A DNA stretch of 48,513 nucleotides from Bacteroidia bacterium (lineage in GTDB: Bacteria; Bacteroidota; Bacteroidia; Bacteroidales; Prolixibacteraceae), in the NCBI GenBank assembly GCA_026391655.1, contig JAPLDR010000066.1, positions 1 to 48,513 on the forward strand. The letters run 5' to 3'. The notes below the pieces were generated by a model that searched no databases, had not been told where the DNA came from, and was given only the letters and a program-made list of their open reading frames with translations. The translations under genes were made by a program, and so were the position numbers. Shown one piece after another: positions 32,541 through 41,568 of the stretch (its first letter is position 1; every line of letters starts with the position of its first letter).

Positions 32541-34250
32541 TTACATAGTACTCTCGTTAACCCTTTTATGTAGTGCTGAAACAAAATCAATAACGTCCGA
32601 AGGTTGCCGTCTTTCATTTTTATTAAGTATTACAAATCTTTTATGAATAATTTTTTCCCCGTTATCCAACTCTTCAATTTGTTTTTCAAGAATCTTTTCA
32701 ATATCGTCATCAAAAAGTGCAATAGAAAACATATAATACCCCTGCTCTTTGTATGCTTCGACTTCTTCACATTCCAATATATGGTGAAGAGCTTTTCTGA
32801 CCAAACACCCTTGAAGAAATTCCAGACCTAATCTACTTGCAATATTAGCGTGTTCAAAAAAAGGCAAAACCAGTCCGGGCTCCATCTTTTCACAGCAATA
32901 GATTTTACCGTCTTCTAAAGCCTCTACAGAAATATTTTTAAAATCATCATTATTTAGTTTTACCATTTTTTTTTCTTCTATTTTACCATTGTATTTCATT
33001 TTAACTTGCTCCAGAATTAACCAGACATATGCAGAGTTATAATATGGTTTATTGCGCCATATATTAAATATTTTGTTGCTTTTATTAGTATAAAACAAAG
33101 CTATTTCAGGTAATAGAAATTCGTTGTCTTCGTTATTGATATTTTGAAAAATGTGATGCTTATATATTTTAGAAAAAAATTTATCCTTTTTAAGGTTTAT
33201 TAGTATCAAGTTTTTAAGCTTTAATGGCCACCCGCTTTTCCTATTTTGGTATTCTTCACTAAAACACTTTCGCCAATTTTCTTTGCGGATAACTAAAGGA
33301 AGAGAATTGGCTTCATCACCCGTGGAAACCTGGGCTATCATATATTCATAACTTTCGTCATTTAATAAAAAGGATGTATCAATAGAAGGTCCCCAGGATA
33401 GCCAGCAAAACTCAACGAAATAATGAAAATCGTCAAGCGAACCGATATTTTTTTTACACAATGTAACATAAGCATTTATTATCGGGGGCCAATTATCTGC
33501 TACTCTGGTAATTAATCCGGTTAATAAGAATAAGGGGCTTAAATAACATTCTTCGATTGTAATTGGTTTGCTTAACAAATTTGTAAAAGTATCTTTCCCC
33601 CATTTCCAATTTTTACTCCTGATTTCTAAATTTTCAATAGCATTGGTTAATGTTGATGTTAATTGAAAAATGTGCGGAATTGTATAGGACCTTTTCGGTT
33701 TAAACAAATTTATGTTATCGAGCATCCTGGTTATCTGTTCATTTTCATCTAATTTTACTTTTCCACTAGCTATTTCTTTATTTGAAGGGAGCTTTCCCAA
33801 TCCCATAATGTAAATATCTTTTGGAATTTTAAGAAAATTCATTAAAAAGGCTTTTAATTGTTCTTCGAAACCATTATTATACATATAAAGGGCTTGAAAA
33901 TCTGCTAAATCAGGCCGTTTAGAAAATTCTGTTTCTGCATCACTTTTAATTAATATTGGTAAAATTTTTTTTTTAAGTTTTATCGCTCTTGTGACTTCTT
34001 TTTTAACCTCTAGTGATTTTAACGATTCTAATGAAACATAAAAAATAACTAAAGATGCGTTAATAATTGCTTTATTTATTTGTTTTGCCCATTTTGCAGC
34101 AGGGTTCAAATTCTCCACATCAAAAAATGTATTAAACCCTTGTTCCTTAATCAACTTAATATTTTTAATCAAATTTTTTCTGTCATCTGATTCTTTATTA
34201 GTATTTAGGCGAGAATAACTAATAAAAATTAATGGTTTGTTTGTTTCCAT
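32541..34250 (-). CDS. TIR-domain protein with a large unrecognised C-terminal region
   Basis: A 569-residue protein. Residues 5-135 form a TIR domain: IFISYSR at its first strand, FFDVENLNPAAKWAKQINKA as the BB-loop region, and SLVIFYVSLESLKSLEVKKE, in which E85 aligns with the catalytic glutamate of NAD-cleaving bacterial TIRs. The remaining 430 residues match no domain I recognise; they are helical, with Trp-rich motifs (KNWKWGKDTF, FCWLSWGPSI) and a later segment (FFEHANIASRLGLEFLQGCL). TIR effectors in phage defence deplete NAD or make signal nucleotides when a sensor region detects infection, and the C-terminal part could be that sensor. The frame begins at a TTG at 34259, but ATG at 34250 (METNKPLIF) is preferred. 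Confidence 0.75.
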   Translation of the reverse strand: METNKPLIFISYSRLNTNKESDDRKNLIKNIKLIKEQGFNTFFDVENLNPAAKWAKQINKAIINASLVIFYVSLESLKSLEVKKEVTRAIKLKKKILPILIKSDAETEFSKRPDLADFQALYMYNNGFEEQLKAFLMNFLKIPKDIYIMGLGKLPSNKEIASGKVKLDENEQITRMLDNINLFKPKRSYTIPHIFQLTSTLTNAIENLEIRSKNWKWGKDTFTNLLSKPITIEECYLSPLFLLTGLITRVADNWPPIINAYVTLCKKNIGSLDDFHYFVEFCWLSWGPSIDTSFLLNDESYEYMIAQVSTGDEANSLPLVIRKENWRKCFSEEYQNRKSGWPLKLKNLILINLKKDKFFSKIYKHHIFQNINNEDNEFLLPEIALFYTNKSNKIFNIWRNKPYYNSAYVWLILEQVKMKYNGKIEEKKMVKLNNDDFKNISVEALEDGKIYCCEKMEPGLVLPFFEHANIASRLGLEFLQGCLVRKALHHILECEEVEAYKEQGYYMFSIALFDDDIEKILEKQIEELDNGEKIIHKRFVILNKNERRQPSDVIDFVSALHKRVNESTM

Positions 34251-34323
34251 AATAAACAATTGTTAATTAAGAATATAATTGTCTAAGAAATTAGAATCTA
34301 TTTAAAAATAGATAGCAAATTTA

Positions 34324-34331
34324 CAAAATTA
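34324..34331 (-). promoter_or_regulatory. -7 promoter box (TAATTTTG) for the TIR gene
   Basis: Exact consensus on the minus strand, 73 bases before the TIR ATG. The same gap must hold the promoter of sbcD in the other direction, for which I see no good box. Confidence 0.45.
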
Positions 34332-34463
34332 ATTTATTATTTTTCAAGAAAAATTCAAAAACTAAAGGGACAGATTGACGTTGATCCTCCACAACAAAGG
34401 AAAAACTCAAAAAAAAGGCGACTTTACAGACAGACTCTAATTAATCATCATAATCTAAATCTA

Positions 34464-35687
34464 ATGAAGCTACTTCACACCTCCGACTGGCATCTTGGTA
34501 AACGATTGGAAAATCTATCCCGTCTCGATGAACAAAAGGATGTTCTTAAAGAGATCTGCGGGATCGCTGAGACCGAACAGGTTGATGCAGTGATTGTTTC
34601 AGGCGACCTTTTCGATACCTACAATCCGTCAGCCGAAGCAGTCGAACTGTTTTATAAAACGCTGAAACGTCTTGCAAACAATGGGAAGCGTGCTGTAATT
34701 GCCATAGCAGGTAATCACGATTCACCCGACCGAATCGAGGCTCCCGATCCGCTGGCACGAGAATGTGGAATCCTGTTTGCCGGTTATCCCAATGCAATAA
34801 TTCCACCATTTGAACTGGAATCAGGATTGAAAGTCATCCAAAGTGAGGAGGGTTTTGTTGAACTTTTGGTACCTGGTTGTCCCGGGCCTTTGCGGTTGTT
34901 GCTGACTCCTTATGCCAACGAATTCAGACTAAAAGCATATCTCGGTCACGAAGATTCGGAAGAGGAATTACGTAAATTATTAAACGACAAATGGTCTGCC
35001 CTGTCTCAGAAATACTGTGATAATAATGGAATAAACATTTTAATCTCGCATCTTTTTTTCGCCCGGAAAGGAGCAGTATTACCAGAGGAACCGGAGGATG
35101 AGAAACCAATACTTCATGTTGGAGGGGCGCAGGTGATCTATTCGGAGAATATTCCTTCACAAATCCAATATTGTGCGCTGGGCCATCTGCACCGTAAACA
35201 AACCATCGATTCAAATCCATGCCCGGTCATTTATTGTGGTAGTCCGCTCTCGTATAGTTTTGCCGAAGCTGACCAAAAAAAGTATGTTGTGGTAATTGAA
35301 GCCGAACCCGGAAAGACACCCGTTATCTCGAACCATGAACTGACTAAAGCGAAACGGTTATTGCGTAAAAGAGCTTTCAGTGTAGTTGAGGCTATTGAAT
35401 GGCTGAAGGAGCATCAGTCGGCACTTATCGAATTGACAATGAGTACCGATACTTATTTGACGGCAGAAGAACGCAAATTACTGAATAACACTCACAACGG
35501 GATTATCTCGATCATCCCTGACGTAAAAAGTGGAGATGGCGATCCTGTGAATTTTAGAAGGATAATCGATTTGAGCAAGAGTATGGAGGAACTGTTCACC
35601 GACTATTTCAGGTACGAGAAAGGGCAGGAGCCTAATCAACAGATTTTGAACTTGTTCAAAGAAGTTTTGGCAGAGGACGAAGAATAG
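34464..35687 (+). CDS. sbcD: Exonuclease subunit SbcD (Mre11-like)
   Basis: A 407-residue metallophosphoesterase nuclease. LLHTSDWHLGKRLE, VIVSGDLFDTYNP and IAIAGNHDSPDRIEA hold the metal-binding Asp/His/Asn residues; ISHLFFARKGA and CALGHLHRKQ complete the site. With SbcC it opens hairpins and trims DNA ends. The lengths and order (sbcD then sbcC) are standard. A 131-base gap with a hairpin repeat separates the two genes. Confidence 0.96.
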   Translation: MKLLHTSDWHLGKRLENLSRLDEQKDVLKEICGIAETEQVDAVIVSGDLFDTYNPSAEAVELFYKTLKRLANNGKRAVIAIAGNHDSPDRIEAPDPLARECGILFAGYPNAIIPPFELESGLKVIQSEEGFVELLVPGCPGPLRLLLTPYANEFRLKAYLGHEDSEEELRKLLNDKWSALSQKYCDNNGINILISHLFFARKGAVLPEEPEDEKPILHVGGAQVIYSENIPSQIQYCALGHLHRKQTIDSNPCPVIYCGSPLSYSFAEADQKKYVVVIEAEPGKTPVISNHELTKAKRLLRKRAFSVVEAIEWLKEHQSALIELTMSTDTYLTAEERKLLNNTHNGIISIIPDVKSGDGDPVNFRRIIDLSKSMEELFTDYFRYEKGQEPNQQILNLFKEVLAEDEE

Positions 35688-35719
35688 TTTTAATCACAGA
35701 TACACATGAAAAAGATTAA

Positions 35720-35805
35720 ACCACAGATTTCACAAATCCCGCACGTGCGGGACAGATTATTCAAAATTGATTTTTCAATCTGTGTAAATCTGAGTAATCT
35801 GTGGT
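35720..35805. repeat. 86-base inverted-repeat element between sbcD and sbcC
   Basis: The ends ACCACAGATT (35720-35729) and AATCTGTGGT (35796-35805) are exact inverted repeats. Inside lies a perfect 16-base palindrome TCCCGCACGTGCGGGA (35737-35752) and a smaller pair CAGATT/AATCTG (35753-35758 with 35777-35782). It resembles dispersed short repeats of Bacteroidota and may be a MITE-like or REP-like unit. A related CACAGATA lies just upstream at 35694. Confidence 0.65.
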
Positions 35806-35818
35806 AAAAAAAGTAATT

Positions 35819-38800
35819 ATGATACCAATTAAACTAATCATTCAGGGTCTTTTTTCTTACCAGGAAAAACAAACAATCGATTTTCAGCGACTTACCGAGG
35901 CCCATCTTTTTGGGATTTTTGGGTCGGTTGGCAGTGGAAAATCGTCGATACTGGATGCCATCACATTTGCGTTGTATGGCGAAACAGAACGGATGAATGC
36001 CCGCGACAATCGTAATTACAATATGATGAACCTGAAATCGGATGAGTTGTTTATTGAGTTCGATTTCAGTGCAGGTAAAGGGAGCACCACCTATCGTTCG
36101 GTCGTCAGGGGTAAGCGGAACCGTAAAAGGTTTGACGATGTCAAGACACTTGACCGTTCGGCTTATAAAAACCTGAACGGAACATGGGAACCAATTGAGA
36201 TTGAAGAATTACAGCAGATTATCGGACTGAGTTACGAGAATTTCAAACGGACAATTATTATCCCGCAAGGAAAGTTCCAGGAGTTTCTTCAGCTGGGGAA
36301 CAAAGACCGGACGCAGATGATGAAAGAGTTGTTCAGTCTTGAAAAGTTTGAGCTTTATTACAATACAGTTGCGCTCGAAACCAGGAATAATGAGCAGATG
36401 CAAAAGTTACAGGGGCAACTTCAGCAGTTGGGCGAAGTAAAACCCGAACAATTGGAGGAGGTTAACCTTAAATTAGATACAATTCGGTCAGAGATCAAAT
36501 TGCTAACATCACAACTGTCTTTAAAACAGCACGACGAAAATGCTTTAGTTCAACTCAAAGAGCTTACTGACAAACTAAAAGTTCAGCAAGCAAAAGTTGA
36601 ATTGCTAAAAACAAAAGAGGAATCAGTTCAGAAATCGGAGCAAACACTTAAGGAATATGAATACTGTCTGACTAAATTTAAAAACCTCTTCGATCGGTCG
36701 GATGAGATCGGACAAGGAATCGTTCAGCTAAAGAAAACTATTGAAAATGAAGATTTAATACTCAAAGAAAACACTTACAAGTTAAAGGAGCTCGAAAAGA
36801 GTTTTAAAACACTAAGTATCGACTATGAGCAACGCGATCTGATAAAGCAACAAGCCGGAGAGTTAATAAAGATTGTCCGGATCATTGAATTGAATGCTGA
36901 GAACCAGAAGATTGCTGAACGGGTAATAAACGGTGCGGCAGTATGCGAAAGTTCGAAAAATAAGATTCAGCAGCATAAATCCGCACAGGAACGGCTGACC
37001 GAAGAGTTGAAGGCCCTTAAATCGCGGTTGCCCGATCTGGCAGAACTTTCGAAAGTTCAGAATTGGTTTACCATCCGGAAATCGCTTGCAGCAACAAACC
37101 TCGAATATTTGAAAGAACTTGATGTCATTCAAAAAGAGATTATTTTACTGAATGATCGGTTTATAAAAAGTACCGAAAACCTGTCGGAAGTGTCCACTCA
37201 GCATCTTCAGATTAGTGAAGTGCTTGAATTATTGTCAAATATAGTGTTGGAAACGAAGGAAGTGATTTCCGCGATCGACAAAAACATTGAACATCTTTTA
37301 ATCAGGGCAAAGCTCGAAGAGTACGCCACAGATTTGGAAGAGGGAAAACCTTGCCCGCTATGTGGTTCTATGTCTCACCCCGGGATAATGGATGGAGCCG
37401 ATATGAAAATTGCTTTACAAAAGGAGCGCGACTCGAAACTGAAACAGGTGAAAGCTATTGAATTGCTTGAAAAATTGATAGTTAGTTTACGCGAAATTGG
37501 AACACAGCTTCAGATGAAGCGCGATTCAGTTCAAAAGCTGGCCTTGAAGCAAGTGGAAAATCAGGCCAGAATTGAGGTGCACCAGACTCTTTTTGTCTGG
37601 CCCGATTTTAAGGAAGAAAATATATTGATTCAGGCATTTAAGGAGGCTAATTCGAAGCAGCTTTCGATCAAATCAAAGGAGATTGAACTTGAAAAATCGC
37701 AAAAGGAATCGGAAAATGAGCAAAAGGATCTTGAGATATATAAAAATAAACTCAATGCAATCAGAGAGCAACAAACTATCAATCAGGCGGAAATCAATAC
37801 ATTAACACAGCAGATTGAAAAACTGGATATCGGAACATATATGCTCCAATCGGCAGAGGAAGTTAAACAACAGTTAGAAGGTTTAATGTTAAGATATTCA
37901 GCGATCGAAACTTCATATTCGACAATTACCAACGCAATAAAACTCGTTCAGCAAAAGTGCGATGAATCATCCGGCAAGCTGCAAGCCAATCAATCGATAT
38001 TGATTTTACAGGAAAACGATCAAAAATTAGTAAGCGATCAGATTATCAAACTTATGTCGGCTTCGGATTATTCCGGCATCGATCAGATTAAAGCGATTTT
38101 GAATCAGAAAATTGATATAGAATCAGAAAAATTAAAGATTCAGAATTTCAGGCAGCAATTGCAACTTTCAGAAAATCAGCTACAGTTGTTGAAAATTGAA
38201 ATCGGAGAACGAACCTATATTGCGGAGGATCATCAAAAACTAAGGGAAGAGGTGTCGAAACTCAGTGATAATCAGGCGGAGAAAAACTGCGAACTTGGTA
38301 AAACAGAAAGCGATATCCGTAAATTAATCATTGATCTGGAGCAACAGAAAGAAATTCGAAAGTTTCTCGTTAATCTGGAATTGCGTGCAGAAGATCTTAG
38401 AACAATGAAGCAATTGTTTAAGGGAAGCGGATTTGTGAACTACGTTTCATCCGTTCATCTCCATAACCTTTGTCTTGCAGCCAACGATCGGTTTTATAAG
38501 TTAGTCCGTCAAAAAATGAGTCTGGAAATCACTGAGGACAATAATTTTCAGGTACGCGATTATCTGAATGGAGGAAAAGTAAGAAGCGTAAAAACCCTCT
38601 CAGGTGGTCAGACTTTTCAGGCGGCCTTATCGCTGGCACTGGCCTTAGCCGATAGTATTCAGAAATTTACCGACTCGTCACAGAATTTCTTCTTTCTGGA
38701 TGAAGGATTCGGATCGCTCGATAAAGAGTCGTTGGACGTGGTATTTGAAACCCTTAAATCACTGCGCAAAGAGAACCGGATTGTAGGTGTGATCTCGCAT

Positions 38801-38893
38801 GTTGAGGAGATGCAACAGGAGATTGATACCCACCTGCGGATTGTCAACAATGATGAGACCGGTAGCAGAATATACAGAAGCTGGGAGAAATAA
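35819..38893 (+). CDS. sbcC: Exonuclease subunit SbcC (Rad50-like ATPase)
   Basis: A 1024-residue SMC-type ATPase, partner of SbcD. Walker A is GSVGSGKSS near residues 37-45, with the Q-loop at TIIIPQGKFQEFLQLG. Two long coiled coils flank the zinc hook CPLC at C512-C515, in the exact middle. The signature motif is VKTLSGGQTFQAALSLALAL and Walker B is FFFLDEGFGSLD. It tethers DNA ends and drives the SbcD nuclease. The frame extends 6 codons upstream into the repeat, but the ATG at 35819 (MIPIKLIIQGLFSYQ) is the family start. Confidence 0.95.
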   Translation: MIPIKLIIQGLFSYQEKQTIDFQRLTEAHLFGIFGSVGSGKSSILDAITFALYGETERMNARDNRNYNMMNLKSDELFIEFDFSAGKGSTTYRSVVRGKRNRKRFDDVKTLDRSAYKNLNGTWEPIEIEELQQIIGLSYENFKRTIIIPQGKFQEFLQLGNKDRTQMMKELFSLEKFELYYNTVALETRNNEQMQKLQGQLQQLGEVKPEQLEEVNLKLDTIRSEIKLLTSQLSLKQHDENALVQLKELTDKLKVQQAKVELLKTKEESVQKSEQTLKEYEYCLTKFKNLFDRSDEIGQGIVQLKKTIENEDLILKENTYKLKELEKSFKTLSIDYEQRDLIKQQAGELIKIVRIIELNAENQKIAERVINGAAVCESSKNKIQQHKSAQERLTEELKALKSRLPDLAELSKVQNWFTIRKSLAATNLEYLKELDVIQKEIILLNDRFIKSTENLSEVSTQHLQISEVLELLSNIVLETKEVISAIDKNIEHLLIRAKLEEYATDLEEGKPCPLCGSMSHPGIMDGADMKIALQKERDSKLKQVKAIELLEKLIVSLREIGTQLQMKRDSVQKLALKQVENQARIEVHQTLFVWPDFKEENILIQAFKEANSKQLSIKSKEIELEKSQKESENEQKDLEIYKNKLNAIREQQTINQAEINTLTQQIEKLDIGTYMLQSAEEVKQQLEGLMLRYSAIETSYSTITNAIKLVQQKCDESSGKLQANQSILILQENDQKLVSDQIIKLMSASDYSGIDQIKAILNQKIDIESEKLKIQNFRQQLQLSENQLQLLKIEIGERTYIAEDHQKLREEVSKLSDNQAEKNCELGKTESDIRKLIIDLEQQKEIRKFLVNLELRAEDLRTMKQLFKGSGFVNYVSSVHLHNLCLAANDRFYKLVRQKMSLEITEDNNFQVRDYLNGGKVRSVKTLSGGQTFQAALSLALALADSIQKFTDSSQNFFFLDEGFGSLDKESLDVVFETLKSLRKENRIVGVISHVEEMQQEIDTHLRIVNNDETGSRIYRSWEK

Positions 38894-38953
38894 TTCCAAT
38901 ATTATCAATTTGTAAACTTTTCAGGTCTCTGGCTCCTGATTGGAAATTAAATC

Positions 38954-38961
38954 TACTTTTG
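38954..38961 (+). promoter_or_regulatory. -7 promoter box (TACTTTTG) for maeB
   Basis: Exact consensus in the gap after sbcC, 75 bases before the maeB ATG. Confidence 0.45.
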
Positions 38962-39036
38962 TCTGCCAAATTTTTATTGGAAAAGGGCTTTTTCTTGTAA
39001 TAAATTACAGGCTTCAAACACCAAAATATTGTCATA

Positions 39037-41343
39037 ATGGAAAATTCTAAACGTACTGATGCGTTACGGACCGATGCATTAAATTACCACAAAAATGGCA
39101 GACCCGGGAAAATACAGGTTGTACCAACAAAACCATACAGTACAGCGCGTGATTTGGCGCTTGCGTATTCACCAGGTGTAGCTATACCTTGTTTGGAGAT
39201 TCAAAAAGATCTTCAGTGTGCATACGACTACACAGCCAAAGGAAATCTGGTTGCTGTAATCTCGAATGGAACTGCAGTTCTCGGTTTGGGCGATATTGGT
39301 GCTCTTGCCGGAAAACCCGTAATGGAAGGCAAAGGTCTGCTATTCAAAATATTTGCTGATATCGACGTGTTTGATATTGAAGTCGATGAAAAAGATCCGG
39401 CGAAATTTATTGAAGTGGTGAAAGCCATCTCACCTACTTTTGGAGGAATTAATCTCGAAGATATTAAAGCTCCTGAATGCTTTGAAATCGAAGAAAAACT
39501 GAAGGAAGCTTTAGACATCCCGCTCATGCATGATGACCAACACGGAACTGCTATTATTTCAGCAGCTGCACTGATTAACGCTCTTGAACTGGTTGGCAAG
39601 AAAATCGAAGACATTAAAATAGTGGTCAATGGTGCCGGTGCTGCTGCTTCGTCATGCACCACTCTTTACATGGCACTTGGCGCCAAACTTGAGAATATCG
39701 TAATGGTTGACAGTAAGGGCGTTATTTCAACACGTCGTACCGATCTGAACAGCCGCAAAAAACCATTTGCATCCACACTTCCATGCAATACGCTTGCAGA
39801 AGCAGTTGTTGGTTCCGATGTCTTCCTTGGACTTTCGGTTGAAGGTTGTCTTACTCAGGATATGGTTCGCAGCATGGCCGAAAATCCTCTGGTGTTTGCC
39901 TGCGCCAATCCAAATCCTGAAATTTCATACACCGACGCTATGGCTTCGCGACCTGATATTATTTTTGCAACAGGCCGGAGTGACTATCCTAACCAGGTCA
40001 ACAATGTATTAGGGTTCCCATATATTTTCCGTGGTGCTTTGGATGTACGTTCAACTGGCATTAACGAAGCAATGAAAGTTGCTGCTGTGCTTGCAATTGC
40101 TGAACTGGCTAAAAAACCAGTTCCTGAAGTGGTGACTGCAGCCTATAATGCAAAACATATAAGTTTTGGACGTCAATATATAATTCCTAAACCTCTTGAT
40201 CCACGATTGTTGGTTGTGGTTGCCCCTGCAGTAGCGAAAGCTGCCATGGAGAGCGGTATTGCCCGCAAGCCGATCACTGACTGGGCGAAATATGAAGAAG
40301 AATTACGCCAACGTATGGGTCTCGACAATAAACTGATCCGTGGGTTGACCGAAAAAGCACAAGAAAATCCAAAACGTGTGGTTTTTGCTGAAGCGAACCA
40401 TATCAATATGCTTAAAGCTGCTCAGATCGCCCGTGCTGAAGGTATTTGTATTCCAATTTTGCTGGGGAATGAAGAGCGCATTGAGAAAATTATCGCTGAA
40501 AATCAGATCGAACTTGACGGTGTTGAAATCGTGAATTTACGTCACGACAGGGAAGATGCTAAACGTCAGAAATATGCCAGAATGCTGACAGCCAAACGTC
40601 AGCGTGCAGGAATGACTTATGATGAAGCTTACGAGAAAATGTTCGATCGCAACTATTTCGGAATGATGATGGTTGAAGCTGGCGATGCCGATGCTTTCGT
40701 TACCGGAGTTTATACAAAATATCAGGATGCTATAGTTCCGGCCATCGAAATTGTAGGTATGCGTGAGGGGTTGAACCACATTGCCGGGATGAATATTGTA
40801 ACCACTAAACAGGGAACTCTTTTCTTTGCCGATACCATGGTAAACAGCCAACCAACCAAAGAAACATTGATTGATGTTGCCAAGCTGACACAAGATGCAG
40901 TGAAATTATTTAATACTGAGCCGGTGATTGCTATGCTTTCGTATTCAAACTTTGGCGCTAGAGGCGCCGGAAGCCCCGGAATGGTTCACGATGCTGTAGC
41001 TTATTTGCATGAGAATAATCCTGAAATGATGATTGACGGCGAGTTACAGTTGAATTTTGCCTTAAATAAAGATTTGCGTCACCAAAAATTCCCATTCTCG
41101 AAAATTGATGGTAAAAATGTAAACACCCTGATTTTCCCGAACCTTAGTTCAGCAACTATTGCCTACAAGCTGATGCTTGAAAACGGAATGAGCGACACTA
41201 TCGGGCCAATTCAGATGGGATTAAACAAGCCGATACACATTCTGAACGTTGAAAGTTCTGTCCGCGATATTCTGAACATGGTAACTATTGCAGTTATTGA
41301 TGCCCAGGTTGAAGAACAGAAACTCAGACAGAAATTGGTTTAA
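39037..41343 (+). CDS. maeB: NADP-dependent malic enzyme with phosphotransacetylase-like domain
   Basis: A 768-residue two-part enzyme. Residues 1-420 are malic enzyme: LAYSPGVAIPCLEI, NLEDIKAPECFEIE, LMHDDQHGTAIISAAA and the Rossmann motif VVNGAGAAASS. It makes pyruvate and NADPH from malate. Residues 430-768 are a phosphotransacetylase-like domain (RVVFAEANHINMLKAA, SYSNFGARGAGSPGMV), in this protein class thought to be regulatory (response to acetyl-CoA) rather than catalytic. The length fits MaeB. The stop codon lies within a 25-base tandem repeat. Confidence 0.95.
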   Translation: MENSKRTDALRTDALNYHKNGRPGKIQVVPTKPYSTARDLALAYSPGVAIPCLEIQKDLQCAYDYTAKGNLVAVISNGTAVLGLGDIGALAGKPVMEGKGLLFKIFADIDVFDIEVDEKDPAKFIEVVKAISPTFGGINLEDIKAPECFEIEEKLKEALDIPLMHDDQHGTAIISAAALINALELVGKKIEDIKIVVNGAGAAASSCTTLYMALGAKLENIVMVDSKGVISTRRTDLNSRKKPFASTLPCNTLAEAVVGSDVFLGLSVEGCLTQDMVRSMAENPLVFACANPNPEISYTDAMASRPDIIFATGRSDYPNQVNNVLGFPYIFRGALDVRSTGINEAMKVAAVLAIAELAKKPVPEVVTAAYNAKHISFGRQYIIPKPLDPRLLVVVAPAVAKAAMESGIARKPITDWAKYEEELRQRMGLDNKLIRGLTEKAQENPKRVVFAEANHINMLKAAQIARAEGICIPILLGNEERIEKIIAENQIELDGVEIVNLRHDREDAKRQKYARMLTAKRQRAGMTYDEAYEKMFDRNYFGMMMVEAGDADAFVTGVYTKYQDAIVPAIEIVGMREGLNHIAGMNIVTTKQGTLFFADTMVNSQPTKETLIDVAKLTQDAVKLFNTEPVIAMLSYSNFGARGAGSPGMVHDAVAYLHENNPEMMIDGELQLNFALNKDLRHQKFPFSKIDGKNVNTLIFPNLSSATIAYKLMLENGMSDTIGPIQMGLNKPIHILNVESSVRDILNMVTIAVIDAQVEEQKLRQKLV

Positions 41344-41388
41344 GACTCTTACAGCAACCATTAGTTTAAGACTTTTACAGCAAACATT
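41338..41388 (+). repeat. Tandem 25-base duplication at the maeB stop
   Basis: Copy 1 (41338-41362) and copy 2 (41364-41388) begin GTTTAAGACT and end CATT, differ at 2 of 25 positions and are 26 bases apart. Copy 1 contains the maeB TAA stop. Confidence 0.8.
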
Positions 41389-41409
41389 TTCCGGTTTGCA
41401 AAATTGATA

Positions 41410-41450
41410 ATCAAAAAATCCCATGAATTTGCATTCACGGGATTTTTGAT
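41410..41450. terminator. Terminator after maeB
   Basis: An inverted repeat with core ATCCCATGAAT...ATTCACGGGAT, one mismatch, and A-rich/T-rich outer arms (CAAAAAA and TTTTTG), suited to stopping transcription on the plus strand and possibly both. Confidence 0.75.
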
Positions 41451-41568
41451 TAAAATATAGTGTCTTTCAGTTTGTTGCAAAATCATTAGAATTGATACAT
41501 TTATACAGACATTCAAATGAGAAAAAATATTAATATTGTGATGGTCACACGAACTTAAATTCAACTAT

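Noticed and set aside
34464-38893. SbcCD as part of the TIR/GNAT defence system
   Set aside because: The pair is a conserved housekeeping nuclease, transcribed in the opposite direction and with base composition like the rest of the chromosome.
39228-39662. Long open frame on the minus strand inside maeB
   Set aside because: It is a shadow of a well-supported enzyme gene in the opposite direction, with no recognisable protein features.
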